From: Nocardia stercoris
GTDB lineage: Bacteria > Actinomycetota > Actinomycetes > Mycobacteriales > Mycobacteriaceae
Direction: 5' to 3'
DNA length: 64,000 nucleotides
NCBI RefSeq assembly: GCF_003696265.1
Contig: NZ_RFFH01000021.1
Span: 1-64,000 of the forward strand
Shown: positions 18,101 through 25,928 of the stretch, piece by piece
How positions within the stretch are numbered: position 1 is the first letter of the stretch
How the letters are laid out: the number at the start of each line of letters is the position of its first letter
Notes under the pieces: model-generated
The model's input: the letters and a program-made list of their open reading frames with translations, nothing else
Told to the model about the DNA's origin: nothing
Databases searched by the model: none
Program-made: the position numbers and the translations under genes

Positions 18101-18761
18101 GAGCATCAGCGTAGGTGACCGTCGAATCCGCGACCTTGTGACCAGCCTTGCCGGCACCGTTGAGCGCCAACGTAATCGGCGCACCATTGGGCTGCACCTG
18201 CACCAACGCAGGATCATTCGCAAACTCCGCGAACTGCGCATGCGTAGCCTCGTTCGCCGTCCGGGCCTTGTGCGAGGACGGGTCCTCAGCGATCCGAGTG
18301 TCCATCGGCACCCACTTGCCGTGCCCGTCGGACACACTCACCGGATGCTGCGACAACACCAACGAATGCGAACCATCAGTGTTGACATACTCAACCGCAG
18401 ACTCGTTACGCGACGCCTCCTTCGACGACTTCGGATCGAAACCACCAGAATGCGTGCCGGCGGTGCTCCGCTGCAGTGGCTTGAAGTCTCCCTTGGAGAA
18501 GTTCGGTGCCACCGGCATCGGCTGCAGGGCTTTCTTGGCGTCCGGGCCTTGCGATGACATCAACGGCACAGCATGCGTCTTCGCCGGAGTCGGCAAGTGA
18601 TTATCCGGCTTACCAGGGCTTGCCGAGGCGGTCGATGACGACATCACCTGCAGCAAAGTCACGCCCATCGCAACGATGACCATCATCACGATCGCAGACA
18701 GGCATGATGACCGCCACCGGCGCCACCAGCGCCAATGAGCCGAATCGGGACGCGAAGACAC
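12129..18761 (-). CDS. Secreted RHS/YD-repeat protein with two PA14 domains and a hydrophobic C-terminus
   Basis: A 2210-aa paralogue of the next gene. I chose the GTG at 18761 because AAGGGGG precedes it by ten bases and it opens directly onto a basic stretch and a membrane/signal segment (AIVMMVIVAMGVTLLQV). The frame is open to 19130 but that extension looks non-coding. The shared block is residues 104-332. PA14-like domains lie near 674-807 and 1242-1374, YD repeats after that, and the RHS core with GARTYVPSLGRFLQTDP is near 1989-2010. The C-terminal domain (2034-2210) is very rich in Gly and Ala with several long hydrophobic segments, suggesting a membrane-active effector. No immunity gene sits in the 57 bases before the next RHS gene. 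Confidence 0.88.
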   Translation of the reverse strand: MSSRPDSAHWRWWRRWRSSCLSAIVMMVIVAMGVTLLQVMSSSTASASPGKPDNHLPTPAKTHAVPLMSSQGPDAKKALQPMPVAPNFSKGDFKPLQRSTAGTHSGGFDPKSSKEASRNESAVEYVNTDGSHSLVLSQHPVSVSDGHGKWVPMDTRIAEDPSSHKARTANEATHAQFAEFANDPALVQVQPNGAPITLALNGAGKAGHKVADSTVTYADALPGQDLKYEVLPGAVKESVIVKSVKSIGDGQWTFTMKLGAGLTPKLDGDQVVVLDAKGQTIAVLPAIQVWDSAGNAKGKTTARTGGKYTLSQAKDGWQLTVSVDKGWLSDKARVFPVTVDPTVSVSNGFNGGTSRTAYTSTGQTYSYPGLDIGNLPAGGQDVFWRTAFGFDLSNLFGKQVIGARMDFQPWDSTVTYPPETVNLYQSTRPLGYNAEGALLASGQIGTAGSLYSQALTNLLSARVVNSDNTPQQFMLAGTETPGATTKMALNTNLIVDFGTPPPATVQSGSLPADQAVVATSTPTLSVPPVATPTPSGDTVLYCFQVSTGADGQSGYIAQSGCQTSNQWTMQDNVLQNGVEYTWTVQTAIQGGVTTTTPQWVNHFRYDRRLGANTLAPVDKFGPMTVNLYNANLSTEVDGPTFHSVGGDSGIKLFYNSVTSNSAMNGSAITNSANGVTATYFNDPTHTGTPGPTPVLVRNEPTIVQPGPPAVNGLDATWYVCRYEFWFQAPVDGDYRFDAAYRDGAAIWVDSGSGYTRMMNDPNGTRTTTDLNTVDAFNSSRDTTLKAGQRVKVRAELYHRVANEAPTMQLSFRSATGTGTSRTLNITPQTVPNALMYPTDSSPVPAGWTLSAGNSKYTNATMMVGSIVLQDNSGGTHTWVQNGSGGYTPPAGEDGVLSFDSTAGLITEAEGALVSVFNAGTGALQTVSSALDSRNPAALQYNYSPASAGIVPRLTSITDPVSGRSHKLYYNTDNSNSCYGGATPAPNSVVPPLNMLCRITYWDGSETRLWYSPWRTLDRVENPGGAYTDFKWALACNWQYFTSVLSCYDSGTPPSDPIQKEVAISQVGPMVSMRTPLANDWLATQTGFNGTTDRTSITWEQCPDKNRQIGVCPQAITSPATDGKTASTQQSHSYNFPTSGNNSAQVSSAGTLIRTAAFDATGRATSSQDADNVTTQMQWSATSPSQPAETIDGAGRVSTTIVDWDNRPTDTYGPAPASCFNSNQRPTAACATTVPHTQIKYDEGMQGLMATLYGNPTLSGAPAVWQTGIGTADGSLAGSWATAPVANTNGWSGRFTGEILLPTMGTFTFGLNATGNARLWIDDAKILDTKTGPTGTYNNLTGPNSWHRIKVEYDTAPASSSALNLTWIPPNGASATVPGQNLKPGYGLKTSVVTSDTSGGPERAPSTTVATSYSDPANGIDPVYGMVVATTADPNGLNLVRKNLFEAPGHGFLRPIATAMPSGDVTNPATRSTTTYYGNAETRSNPCVSGSAAVNQAGMPKLVTAATNSDGHANTTESVYDAAGRVVASRVNSDAWTCTTYDARGRATQSVFPALNGQPARTVTFSYGVSGGANYSYGADGAGNYGATVTYTDLLGQVIQYTDANGDITTNTHDTMGRLTQARTVNGGTWNSQVNYTYDNANLLKSVVLDGTTVAQPHYDSSEQMTDVTYNNSTSMKINQRNNTGAVTNLEWTGQGFDYLSTATRSQNNRITDEGIYNGGTTPTLLASDSYTYDTAGRLVAATVPHHQLTYSYAPTGGCGPNTAAGADTNRTSLSDSQDGAAATTTSYCYDNTDRLVSSSNGGTPTYDSYGDTTKSGTDTLVYDGARRHLSTTTASGTTIAYTRDAAGRLLGRQVSGAPPAVPSSTRYGYTSDGGSPELVLDTTVSPSANLLQRVLPLPGGAVLTKTYSPTAAQNWSYPDLRGNLLFTADGTGHATTGVHLYDPYGQDINATTGAIGDIAMPQTETGGMDLGWQGNSTQPIEHSGGQQYVEMGARTYVPSLGRFLQTDPVAGGSANGYAYTYGDPINSSDPTGRETTFGVIGGFLSLIGLGGLGGVFSAMDGLYDLFSPNAALQGVNRQLGDIGEILGGVGAAVAGLGDVAGLVAGFGIYLAGVAGAGSMLAGMSAVMAGASAAAAVLPVVGAAMIAVGTGIGIYLTWNSLQSQYVDSGGNWSSLIEPGLGILEGGVSVVAGLTTVFQGMPGFLMAMMPAA
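17766..18448 (-). repeat. 683-bp direct repeat, copy 2 (within RHS gene)
   Basis: Partner of 11037-11719 in the same orientation, encoding residues 104-332 of this RHS protein. Recombination between the copies would delete 6729 bp and fuse the N-terminus of this gene to the body of the downstream one in frame, because 6729 is a multiple of three. Confidence 0.9.
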
Positions 18762-19661
18762 GAGGATCAATCCCCCTTGACGGAGCGGCCATACCCTGAT
18801 GGCAGCAGACAAGCAAATAACCCGGCCGAGACCAGAACCGCCGGAGTTCCCACACTCCCCCTCGGCGGCAGGCGTTGCGCCAAACCAGGCAACCTCGGGC
18901 TCGTTCTCAGCTGCGCCACAGATTGCACTATGCGGACTTAATTCGCAACAGCAACAAAACGATTCAGTTACAGCAACTGAAAAACATCCATTTCGAACCA
19001 ATCGACACCGGCATAAGCTAACAGCCAGCAAGGAACGCCAGACTGCGATCGCCCGGACGGCGACCTCCGCCGGCACCCAAGGCCGGCCGGGACCGCAGAG
19101 ACTCGGCGACCGCCAAACAGCAACCACCACAACGTCTTTTGACGAGCATCACGCCCATCCCAAGCGCGCGATCAGGCCCGCACGCCGCGCCACAGCCCAA
19201 GGGGAGACCCTGGAAACACCGGGATCCACAAAGCCGAACCATTCACAGCAATCTCACAGAATGTACACAGGAATCTATCTGTTATTTGCCAGACTGCTTC
19301 CCCCGAATTGGAAGACTGCACGGATCGAACACGTTCGCAAAACGAAAAATCCGTCGTATCACTCAGCAATCGATCACCGCCCTGAATAGGATGACCGGCA
19401 TGCGTTTCAGTTAAATTTCGGCATCTCCACTCGGGTTGCGTCGTGCCCCGACGATCCTGCACACTGCAGCCGAACCGAGAACAAGCGCGGAACCTGCTGG
19501 GGGCGCCTGGGCGCCGGAATCTGTTCCGCGACAGGCACATCTCGAACTCTTGCCATCCCGTCGTGCGGCCACAGGCCCACGGCCGATGGCGCGTGCCCAG
19601 GTGCCGCATCCGTACACCGGTCCGCATCCGCGGAGCGTGTCATCGAAAGGACTGTGGCGAC
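18762..19661. other. Divergent intergenic region between the RHS operon and the membrane-protein pair
   Basis: No open frame here has a convincing ribosome site or family resemblance. It should carry the promoter of the RHS operon (leftward) and of the gene at 19662 (rightward). The part at 18930-19020 and 19240-19400 is AT-richer than the surroundings, as expected for regulatory DNA. I could not identify -10/-35 elements with confidence. Confidence 0.5.
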
Positions 19662-20924
19662 GTGGGCCGAACGGAGACCAACGAACCCGGAGAAGACCCC
19701 ACCCGACGGCTGCCGGTAGAACCCCCACGCTCTTCCGGCGAGGACCGAACGTCCACCCAGGCCGTTGATTTCGATGAGAGTGCAGCTCGCCCCTCGGTGG
19801 GGGACGACGACCATGCCCAGGGCGACGCCCGGGTAGACGCCAACGGCGCGCCGGTCGAGGCCGAAAGCCGCTATGCCGAATCCGAGTCGGGCCGAGACGG
19901 CAGCAGCGGTCCCGACGGCACAGTGGCCGACATCGACGTGCCGCACGAAGGGGGCCGTCGGGCGGTACTGCAGCCGGTGCTGCGGGTGTGGCACGGATTC
20001 GCCGGCCGAGTCGCAGCCCAGGCGACCGCACTGGAGCTCCGCAAGCGTTTGCCGCACGCCACCACCGCCGCCGCGCTGGTCATCGCAGCCATCGCCGTGG
20101 TGATCGCAGTCAGTGCCGAACACGACCACAGCATCGGCAACACCGCCAGTGGCACCACCGAAACCAGTGACACCACAACGACAACCACGCCCGAGACTTA
20201 CTACACCACCACTAGCGCGCCGACCACGGTCATGCCGACAACCTCGGCGGCCTTGACGACCGTGATGAGCGATCTCAACCTCGGCACCACACCCAGCGAC
20301 GTCCCGCTGCCCGCGGCCGGACCCGACACCGCGACCGCGCAACCGATCGACCAACCCGCCAACGCCGGTAGCCCGCCCACAGTCACCGAGGTCTCCACCG
20401 TCACCGACGCCGCGACGACCACCGACAACCCGGTGGTCACCACCGAAACCCCAGCACCGTCCACCGTCGACCCCGGCACCGTCGCGACAACCCCACCAGG
20501 CCTGTCGTTCAGCTTCTCCCTGAACCCGCCCACCCCGACCTACCCCTACACCCAGGCACCCGGCTACTACTACCCCCCGACCTACTACCCGCAGACCCAA
20601 GACCCCGGCACCGTCTACGTCACCGCACCGCCCAGCCCGGTCACCGTCTACACCCAAGCCCCCCAAACCCCCGCCACGGTCTACGTCACCGCCACACCCA
20701 GCACCGTCACCACCGTGACCACCGTCACCGTCGTCGCACCCCAAACCACCACCCCCACAACCACTTCCACAGCACCGACGACCACCACCACCACTCATGC
20801 CCCGGCCACTCCCGCCGTCACCCACGCGCCGACGACCACGGCCCCTGCCGCTCCAAAGCCGGTTGCGCCGCGCCCGTCCACCCCGACGACCACGACCCGA
20901 GCCGCCACGATCCCATGGCACTGA
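19662..20924 (+). CDS. Single-pass membrane protein with a long Thr/Pro-rich extracellular region
   Basis: I chose the GTG at 19662 because GAAAGGA precedes it; the upstream extension of the frame looks non-coding. The 420-aa product has an acidic cytoplasmic N-terminus of about 140 residues and one membrane helix (TTAAALVIAAIAVVIAVSA). The rest is a low-complexity exterior rich in Thr, Pro and Ala with TVYVTA-type repeats and a Tyr-rich patch (YYYPPTYYP). Such regions span cell walls and are often glycosylated. No enzyme domain is visible. It overlaps the next gene by ten bases, so the two are probably co-translated and act together in the envelope. Confidence 0.75.
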   Translation: MGRTETNEPGEDPTRRLPVEPPRSSGEDRTSTQAVDFDESAARPSVGDDDHAQGDARVDANGAPVEAESRYAESESGRDGSSGPDGTVADIDVPHEGGRRAVLQPVLRVWHGFAGRVAAQATALELRKRLPHATTAAALVIAAIAVVIAVSAEHDHSIGNTASGTTETSDTTTTTTPETYYTTTSAPTTVMPTTSAALTTVMSDLNLGTTPSDVPLPAAGPDTATAQPIDQPANAGSPPTVTEVSTVTDAATTTDNPVVTTETPAPSTVDPGTVATTPPGLSFSFSLNPPTPTYPYTQAPGYYYPPTYYPQTQDPGTVYVTAPPSPVTVYTQAPQTPATVYVTATPSTVTTVTTVTVVAPQTTTPTTTSTAPTTTTTTHAPATPAVTHAPTTTAPAAPKPVAPRPSTPTTTTRAATIPWH

Positions 20925-22393
20925 CCGACCCTGAACGCTCGACTCGCGCCGCCGCGGACGACTCCTTCAGCCATGTCGCGACTTCCGAAAGCCTCACCAG
21001 GCCGACAGTGGGGCCACAATCTGCGGCCGCCGCGAACATGGCGGTGGCGGGTAGCGATGCACTCGACCAGGTCGCCGATCCGGGCACCGCAGGGCACGAC
21101 GGCACCTCGGGCGAGGCCTCGGTGCCGCGGAACAGCTCGATGGACGCTGCGGGATCACCATCGCGCCGGCTCACCGGAACCGCCGGGCTTACAGCACTGA
21201 CGCTGTCGGTCGTCGCCCTAGGCTTCGCGCTGCACACTGCTACCGGTGTGCCCGCACCGCGAACGCACACTCCCACACCAACATTGGTATCGGCGCCGGG
21301 ACCCGGAGAACCGCTGCCCGCCGACCTGCCCGCCACTGCCCCACCGGCCCCGCAAACCACCGCACCAAGCGGCCAAAGCGCTGCCCCTAGTAGCCCCGAC
21401 CCACTCCGAGCCTGGGCACACCAGCGGGCCGCCTCCTACAACATCCCCGAACAAGCCCTCTACGCCTACGGCCACGCCACCACGGCAATCCAAGCCGCAC
21501 AACCGAATTGCCACCTCGGCTGGACCACCCTCGCCGCCATCGCCGCCACCGAAAGCAACCATGCCCGCTTCGGCGGAGCGACCATCAGCGCGAACGGCCA
21601 GGTCAGCCCGCCGATCCGTGGTGTCCCGCTCGACGGCACTCACGGCAACGCCACCATCACCGCACCCGCAGCGAACGGGCATTCGACCTACGTGCGCGCC
21701 GAGGGCCCCTTCCAGTTCCTGCCCGACACCTGGCGACGCTGGGGACTCGCCGCAGCGACCCCGAACCCCCAACTCACACAAGTGCTCTCGACCGGCACCC
21801 GAGCCAACGGCGCCGCCAACGGCAGCGCCGACAACATCAACGATGCCGCCCTCACCGCTGCCCGCTACCTGTGTGCCGACAACCACGACCTCGCCACCCC
21901 CGCCGGCTGGACCTCGGCGATCCTGGCCTACAACCACTCCACCACCTACCTCGAGCAGATCCACACGACGGCAAACCGATACAGCGCCACCTACACCAGT
22001 GGCTTCGCCAAACCTGTCGCGGGAGTTCTGACCTCAGGTTTCGGATCCCGTTGGGGTACCTTCCACCACGGTATCGACCTTGCCGCACCGATCGGCACAC
22101 CCATCTTCGCCGTTACCGACGGTTCGGTGATCGACGCCGGCCCCGCTCAAGGCTTCGGCCTCTGGGTACGCCTGCGCCACCCCGACGGGACCGTCACCGT
22201 CTACGGCCACGTCAACACCATGAACGTGACTGTCGGACAACACGTCACCGCGGGCCAGCAGATCGCCACCGTCGGCAACCGCGGCGACTCCACCGGCCCC
22301 CACCTGCACTTCGAAGTCCACCCCGGCGGCGGCAACCCCGTCGATCCCCAAACCTGGCTCACCGCACACGGAATCACCTACACCAACAGTTGA
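20915..22393 (+). CDS. Membrane-anchored lytic transglycosylase / M23 endopeptidase
   Basis: A 492-aa protein with a cytoplasmic tail of about 85 residues, one membrane helix (about 86-108) and a Pro-rich linker. A lysozyme-like transglycosylase domain (about 165-320) has the probable catalytic Glu in AATESNHARFGG and the typical GPFQFLPDTWRRWG. The C-terminal LytM/M23 domain has zinc ligands in HHGIDLAAP (about 385) and HLHFE (about 463). It should cut both glycan strands and peptide cross-links. The combination is typical of envelope-spanning machines, including conjugation systems, but no such genes are nearby. It overlaps the upstream gene by ten bases. Confidence 0.9.
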   Translation: MALTDPERSTRAAADDSFSHVATSESLTRPTVGPQSAAAANMAVAGSDALDQVADPGTAGHDGTSGEASVPRNSSMDAAGSPSRRLTGTAGLTALTLSVVALGFALHTATGVPAPRTHTPTPTLVSAPGPGEPLPADLPATAPPAPQTTAPSGQSAAPSSPDPLRAWAHQRAASYNIPEQALYAYGHATTAIQAAQPNCHLGWTTLAAIAATESNHARFGGATISANGQVSPPIRGVPLDGTHGNATITAPAANGHSTYVRAEGPFQFLPDTWRRWGLAAATPNPQLTQVLSTGTRANGAANGSADNINDAALTAARYLCADNHDLATPAGWTSAILAYNHSTTYLEQIHTTANRYSATYTSGFAKPVAGVLTSGFGSRWGTFHHGIDLAAPIGTPIFAVTDGSVIDAGPAQGFGLWVRLRHPDGTVTVYGHVNTMNVTVGQHVTAGQQIATVGNRGDSTGPHLHFEVHPGGGNPVDPQTWLTAHGITYTNS

Positions 22394-23720
22394 GGACCAC
22401 GGCGGACGACCCACATGGTTCCAACCGGCTTCGCAGCGAGACGAATCCTTTCGCCACGGGCTATGGCCGCTAGAACTTTTGCCGTGCCGCCTTCGGCGAT
22501 ATTCGGCGAACGGAGCTGTGCCTCCGATGTTTGAATGCGTCGACGTCGGGCTGGTTGATAGTTCCCGGTTCCAAGGCGGCAGCAGAGACTCGACCCAGCC
22601 CCGGGTTCTTCCTCAACTACGGAGTATCCAGCGGGGGTTCAAATGTACTCAGTCATCGCAAAGTCTCCTACCGGACAGCTCGGGGCGCAATAGACAGGTT
22701 GAAGGTTTCAGATTATTGATTGTCGGCAGATATGAGAGTCCACAAAGCTTTCCTGTGACCAAGATCATCTTCAGTCGGATGACCAGGTGGCCGAGGTCAA
22801 AGTCACTATCACCCATACCTATGCCATCTGTCTATGGTGCGACCGAGAACATGGGCGAACGATAGGACAATACGCGCAAGCGACTGCAGATCCATCCCGG
22901 GAGATGCGACCTTACCTCTCCCGACCGGCAGGTACCTTGAACTGGGAAGATGGGAAGGGGTCAGGGCAATCGGAGCCTCGCACAGCTCGGCCGGGGGCGC
23001 TAATTCCCAGTATTCGAGATGTCAGCTGCCGCCGACGCCGTTTTGTGCTATTCAGGTTTCGCCTTAAGCCTCAGAAAGGCACCGTTGAATCCGCAGAATG
23101 GATCGCATGGCACAGCCGCGTCTTCTGTTTGCCCATAGAATTGGGGGCACGCCGATCCAGACATAGGATGATATAGTCCGCTTACACTACTACCCAAGGT
23201 TTGTCAGTCTCATGCAGATCTCGTCAGGCTCATTGCGGAAAAGCCGCCCCTCATGGTCGATACTTCCGCGTGGACCGCATTGCCCTCGCGCGAGCCATTT
23301 GCCGGCGCGCCTCGGATAGTCGCGCCGATCGTGAGCCTTGCAGCGTATGCATCCCATATCTTCGCGATCGAGAGCCCACAAGCTGGGGTTCGTAGACCCG
23401 AGCTGGTTCAGCTATCGATCATCGGCACCCAAGGTATTCGGCTGGTCCGCTGATGCAGCTGGGGGGACAGAACTCGTGGATGGGAACCGGGTAGTTGGTC
23501 GGCGCGACCAGGCCGATGGCACCTGGACCGCCGCGCGCCGACTGCCGCGGTGGACGCACCCCGTCGACTGCCAGCACACAGATATGCGCCAGTTGGGCCG
23601 AGCCCACTCTGGACTCCCGGTTCGGTCTGAACACCGGTCACTGACCTAGTCGAGACCGATCGACCTCCCACGCGGGCGCCGCAGTGACATGCCGATCAGC
23701 AAGTATACGAAGGAAGTTCG
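22394..23720. other. 1.3-kb intergenic region without a supported gene
   Basis: It is markedly less GC-rich than flanking genes, and its open frames (up to about 129 codons) resemble no family I know and lack good ribosome sites. It may be decayed or foreign DNA. The final bases (GAAGGAAG at 23709-23716) are the ribosome site of the next gene. Confidence 0.5.
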
Positions 23721-25007
23721 ATGACTCAGACCATCGCGGCCGACGACGCCGCGCGGGCACGGCCCCTGCCGTCTGTGGCGGAGATCGAGCGCCGCCGGCC
23801 CGCACTGCCGTCGCTGACCGGAGCCCGATGGTGGGCGGCATTCGCCGTATTCGTCTTGCACGCCATGGTTTTCCTGCCGGTCTACCCGTTCCAGTGGTCT
23901 GCCCTGTTCCGCCGGATCGACTGGTTCGTGCCGATGCAGCTGGGCGCCTGCGGCGTCACCTTCTTCTTCGTACTGTCCGGCTTCATCATCTACTGGTCCT
24001 ACAAACCCGGCACCGACGTGGTCGGCTTCTACCGCCGCCGAGTCCTCAAGATCTACCCCTCACACCTGGTCGCCATGGCGGCGTTCATCATCGCCACCGG
24101 CGGGATCCCGTGGTCACACCTGCACGTATGGTTACCGAACCTGTTCCTCGTCCACACCTGGGTCCCGACCTGGACCCTGGTCGGCGGACTCAACGTCCCC
24201 TCGTGGTCACTCGGCGCGGAAATGCTGTTCTACCTGACCTTTCCACTGTTCCTGCCGCTACTGCGCCGAATCCCTTCCCACAACCTGTGGCTCGCCGCGG
24301 CACTGATCTTCGTACTCATCGTCGCCCTGCACACCTCCTACTACCTGTGGGTCGACGGCCCCAAGGGCATCACCAATGAGTTCGCACCCAGACTGCGTGC
24401 CCCGCACGACGTCTCACCACACTTCGAACCACACGCCGACCCGCGCTGGTTCACCCTCGACACGATGCAGCCACCGCGCTCCTACTGGCTGAGCTACACC
24501 TTCCCGCTCACCCGGCTGCCCGAATTCCTGCTCGGCGTCCTCGCCGCCCGGATGGTGTTGGAACGGCAGTGGCGCAACACCCGCATCTGGCCGCCGCTGC
24601 TCGCGCTGGCCCTGTCGTTCGCGGCCACCTGGTTCGTGCCCGTCAACTACAAGATGGGCGTACTGCTCCTGCTCCCTACCACCGCGGTGATCGCCACCAT
24701 GGCAGCCCGCGACCTCGCCGGCATCCGAGGCCTGAACGCCTCGCCGCGAATGATCTGGCTGGGCAACGTGAGCTTCGCCTTCTACCTCGTCCAGTACCCG
24801 ATCATGGTCGCGGTCACCCGCTTCCTGATCGGCGGCCACTCCTACGGGTTCTGGGGCTGGCTCGGATTCGCGACGCTGTGCCTGGTGCTGTCGGTCGGCG
24901 GCGGCGCGCTCGTCTACTACTGGGTCGACCTGCCCATCATGCGCAACTTCGCCCGCAGCAAACCGAAACCGGCGGCCGATGCGCCGCCGGTGGCACGCGC
25001 GGCCTGA
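23721..25007 (+). CDS. Membrane acyltransferase, acyltransferase-3 (OafA/YrhL) family
   Basis: A 428-aa polytopic membrane protein with about ten hydrophobic segments. Early motifs typical of the family are His47 in FAVFVLHAM, FFFVLSGFIIYWSY near 90-105 and FYRRRVLKIYPSHLVA. These proteins move acyl groups onto sugars or other envelope molecules across the membrane. GAAGG lies at good spacing before the ATG. The next gene, a secreted SGNH hydrolase, starts 59 bases later on the same strand. Acyltransferase-3 and SGNH partners often occur together or fused, so the pair may add and transfer or remove an acyl group on one substrate. Confidence 0.9.
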   Translation: MTQTIAADDAARARPLPSVAEIERRRPALPSLTGARWWAAFAVFVLHAMVFLPVYPFQWSALFRRIDWFVPMQLGACGVTFFFVLSGFIIYWSYKPGTDVVGFYRRRVLKIYPSHLVAMAAFIIATGGIPWSHLHVWLPNLFLVHTWVPTWTLVGGLNVPSWSLGAEMLFYLTFPLFLPLLRRIPSHNLWLAAALIFVLIVALHTSYYLWVDGPKGITNEFAPRLRAPHDVSPHFEPHADPRWFTLDTMQPPRSYWLSYTFPLTRLPEFLLGVLAARMVLERQWRNTRIWPPLLALALSFAATWFVPVNYKMGVLLLLPTTAVIATMAARDLAGIRGLNASPRMIWLGNVSFAFYLVQYPIMVAVTRFLIGGHSYGFWGWLGFATLCLVLSVGGGALVYYWVDLPIMRNFARSKPKPAADAPPVARAA

Positions 25008-25066
25008 CTGTTTCGGTAATTCCCTGTGCCCCAAGGCACTACAGATCACTAGTTGGATGGAGAGAT

Positions 25067-25894
25067 ATGAAGATGCCCGGCAAGCGGCTGGGGTGGATCG
25101 GGCTCGCGGTGGTCGCCGCGGCGACACAGCTCGGGACAGCTACAGCAGCCCACGCCGACGAGACAGGCGGTGCCGAGATCGTGACGCTCGGCGACTCCTA
25201 CTCGTCCAACCCGCAGGTCTGGGATCCCGCCACAGGTCAGTTCGACGGTCTGGGCGAGACCGTGTGCAGTCACAAGCCCGATGCGTGGCCCGGCCAGCTC
25301 AGCCGACTGGCCGGAGTGGCGGGCACCAGCGATTTCGTCGACGAATCGTGCAGTGGCGCCGCCCTGCAATCGGACTCGAAGTACACACCGGCACTCGAGG
25401 CCAAAGCCGCCGACAAAGTCGGCGCCTTCGGTCCGCGCACCAAGCTGGTGACGCTGCAATTCGGGGTCAACGACACCTGGCCCGACGAGAACTCCGTCAC
25501 CGGCGAGGTGTACGCCCACGCGCTGTCGAATGTTGTCGCCTACGTCAAGTACTACGCGCCCAACGCGAAAATCGTGATCCTGGGCTATCCGGAGATGTTC
25601 GGCCCGGGCTGCGTCGATGTGCTCGGGCTCGGCGAAATCCCGAAGCCGGACGACGCCAGGGATTCGGCCCACATGGATCACCTCGACACCGCCGCGCGTC
25701 AGGCAGCACAGCTGCTCGGCGTCGATTTCCTCGACGTTCGCGCGCTTACCGCCGGCCACGGCAGCTGCGCGCCGGACCCGTGGGTGAACGGACTGTTCAA
25801 CCGGCCGGAGTACCGGCTCGGCTGGCCGTTCCACCCGACCGTGACCGGGGACGCCGTAGTGGCTCAGGCCCTGGCCGCGCAACTCGGCATGTGA
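25067..25894 (+). CDS. Secreted SGNH/GDSL hydrolase
   Basis: A 275-aa protein with a Sec signal (cleavage near AHA-D, about residue 29). Block I is VTLGDSYSS with nucleophile Ser at about 44, the block-III-like motif is FGVNDTW, and the catalytic His is in FHPTVTGDAV near the C-terminus. Several Cys residues suggest disulphides, as in the secreted lipases of this family. The ATG at 25067 follows GGAGAGAT. It belongs with the upstream acyltransferase by spacing and orientation. Esterase or acyl-transfer activity is expected; the substrate is unknown. Confidence 0.88.
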   Translation: MKMPGKRLGWIGLAVVAAATQLGTATAAHADETGGAEIVTLGDSYSSNPQVWDPATGQFDGLGETVCSHKPDAWPGQLSRLAGVAGTSDFVDESCSGAALQSDSKYTPALEAKAADKVGAFGPRTKLVTLQFGVNDTWPDENSVTGEVYAHALSNVVAYVKYYAPNAKIVILGYPEMFGPGCVDVLGLGEIPKPDDARDSAHMDHLDTAARQAAQLLGVDFLDVRALTAGHGSCAPDPWVNGLFNRPEYRLGWPFHPTVTGDAVVAQALAAQLGM

Positions 25895-25901
25895 TCGGAC
25901 T

Positions 25902-25920
25902 TCGCGTCACCCGCACGCGA
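25902..25920. terminator. Possible bidirectional terminator between convergent genes
   Basis: A perfect 6-bp inverted repeat, TCGCGT and ACGCGA with a seven-base loop, fills most of the 34 bases between two convergent SGNH-hydrolase genes. There is no T-tract, so it is a weak candidate supported mainly by position. Confidence 0.3.
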
Positions 25921-25928
25921 CCACGGCC

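Noticed and set aside
18762..19130. Extension of the RHS reading frame upstream of the GTG at 18761
   Set aside because: The extension encodes a Cys/Arg-rich stretch with no signal peptide. The GTG with AAGGGGG upstream opens directly onto the membrane/signal segment and is the better start.
19407..20921. Long minus-strand open frame (about 500 codons) opposite the Thr-rich membrane protein
   Set aside because: Its product is almost wholly Gly/Arg/Val low-complexity, the expected complement of ACC/CCC-rich Thr/Pro codons. The plus-strand frame has a membrane helix, a ribosome site and an overlap with the next gene.
22787..23176. Plus-strand open frame of 129 codons
   Set aside because: No ribosome site, no known family, and mixed composition in a low-GC stretch; not called as a gene.
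23253..23453. Plus-strand frame beginning MVDTSAWTALPS, reminiscent of the start of PIN-domain (VapC) toxins
   Set aside because: Only the first few residues resemble VapC. The later acidic residues of the fold are absent and there is no VapB-like antitoxin upstream.
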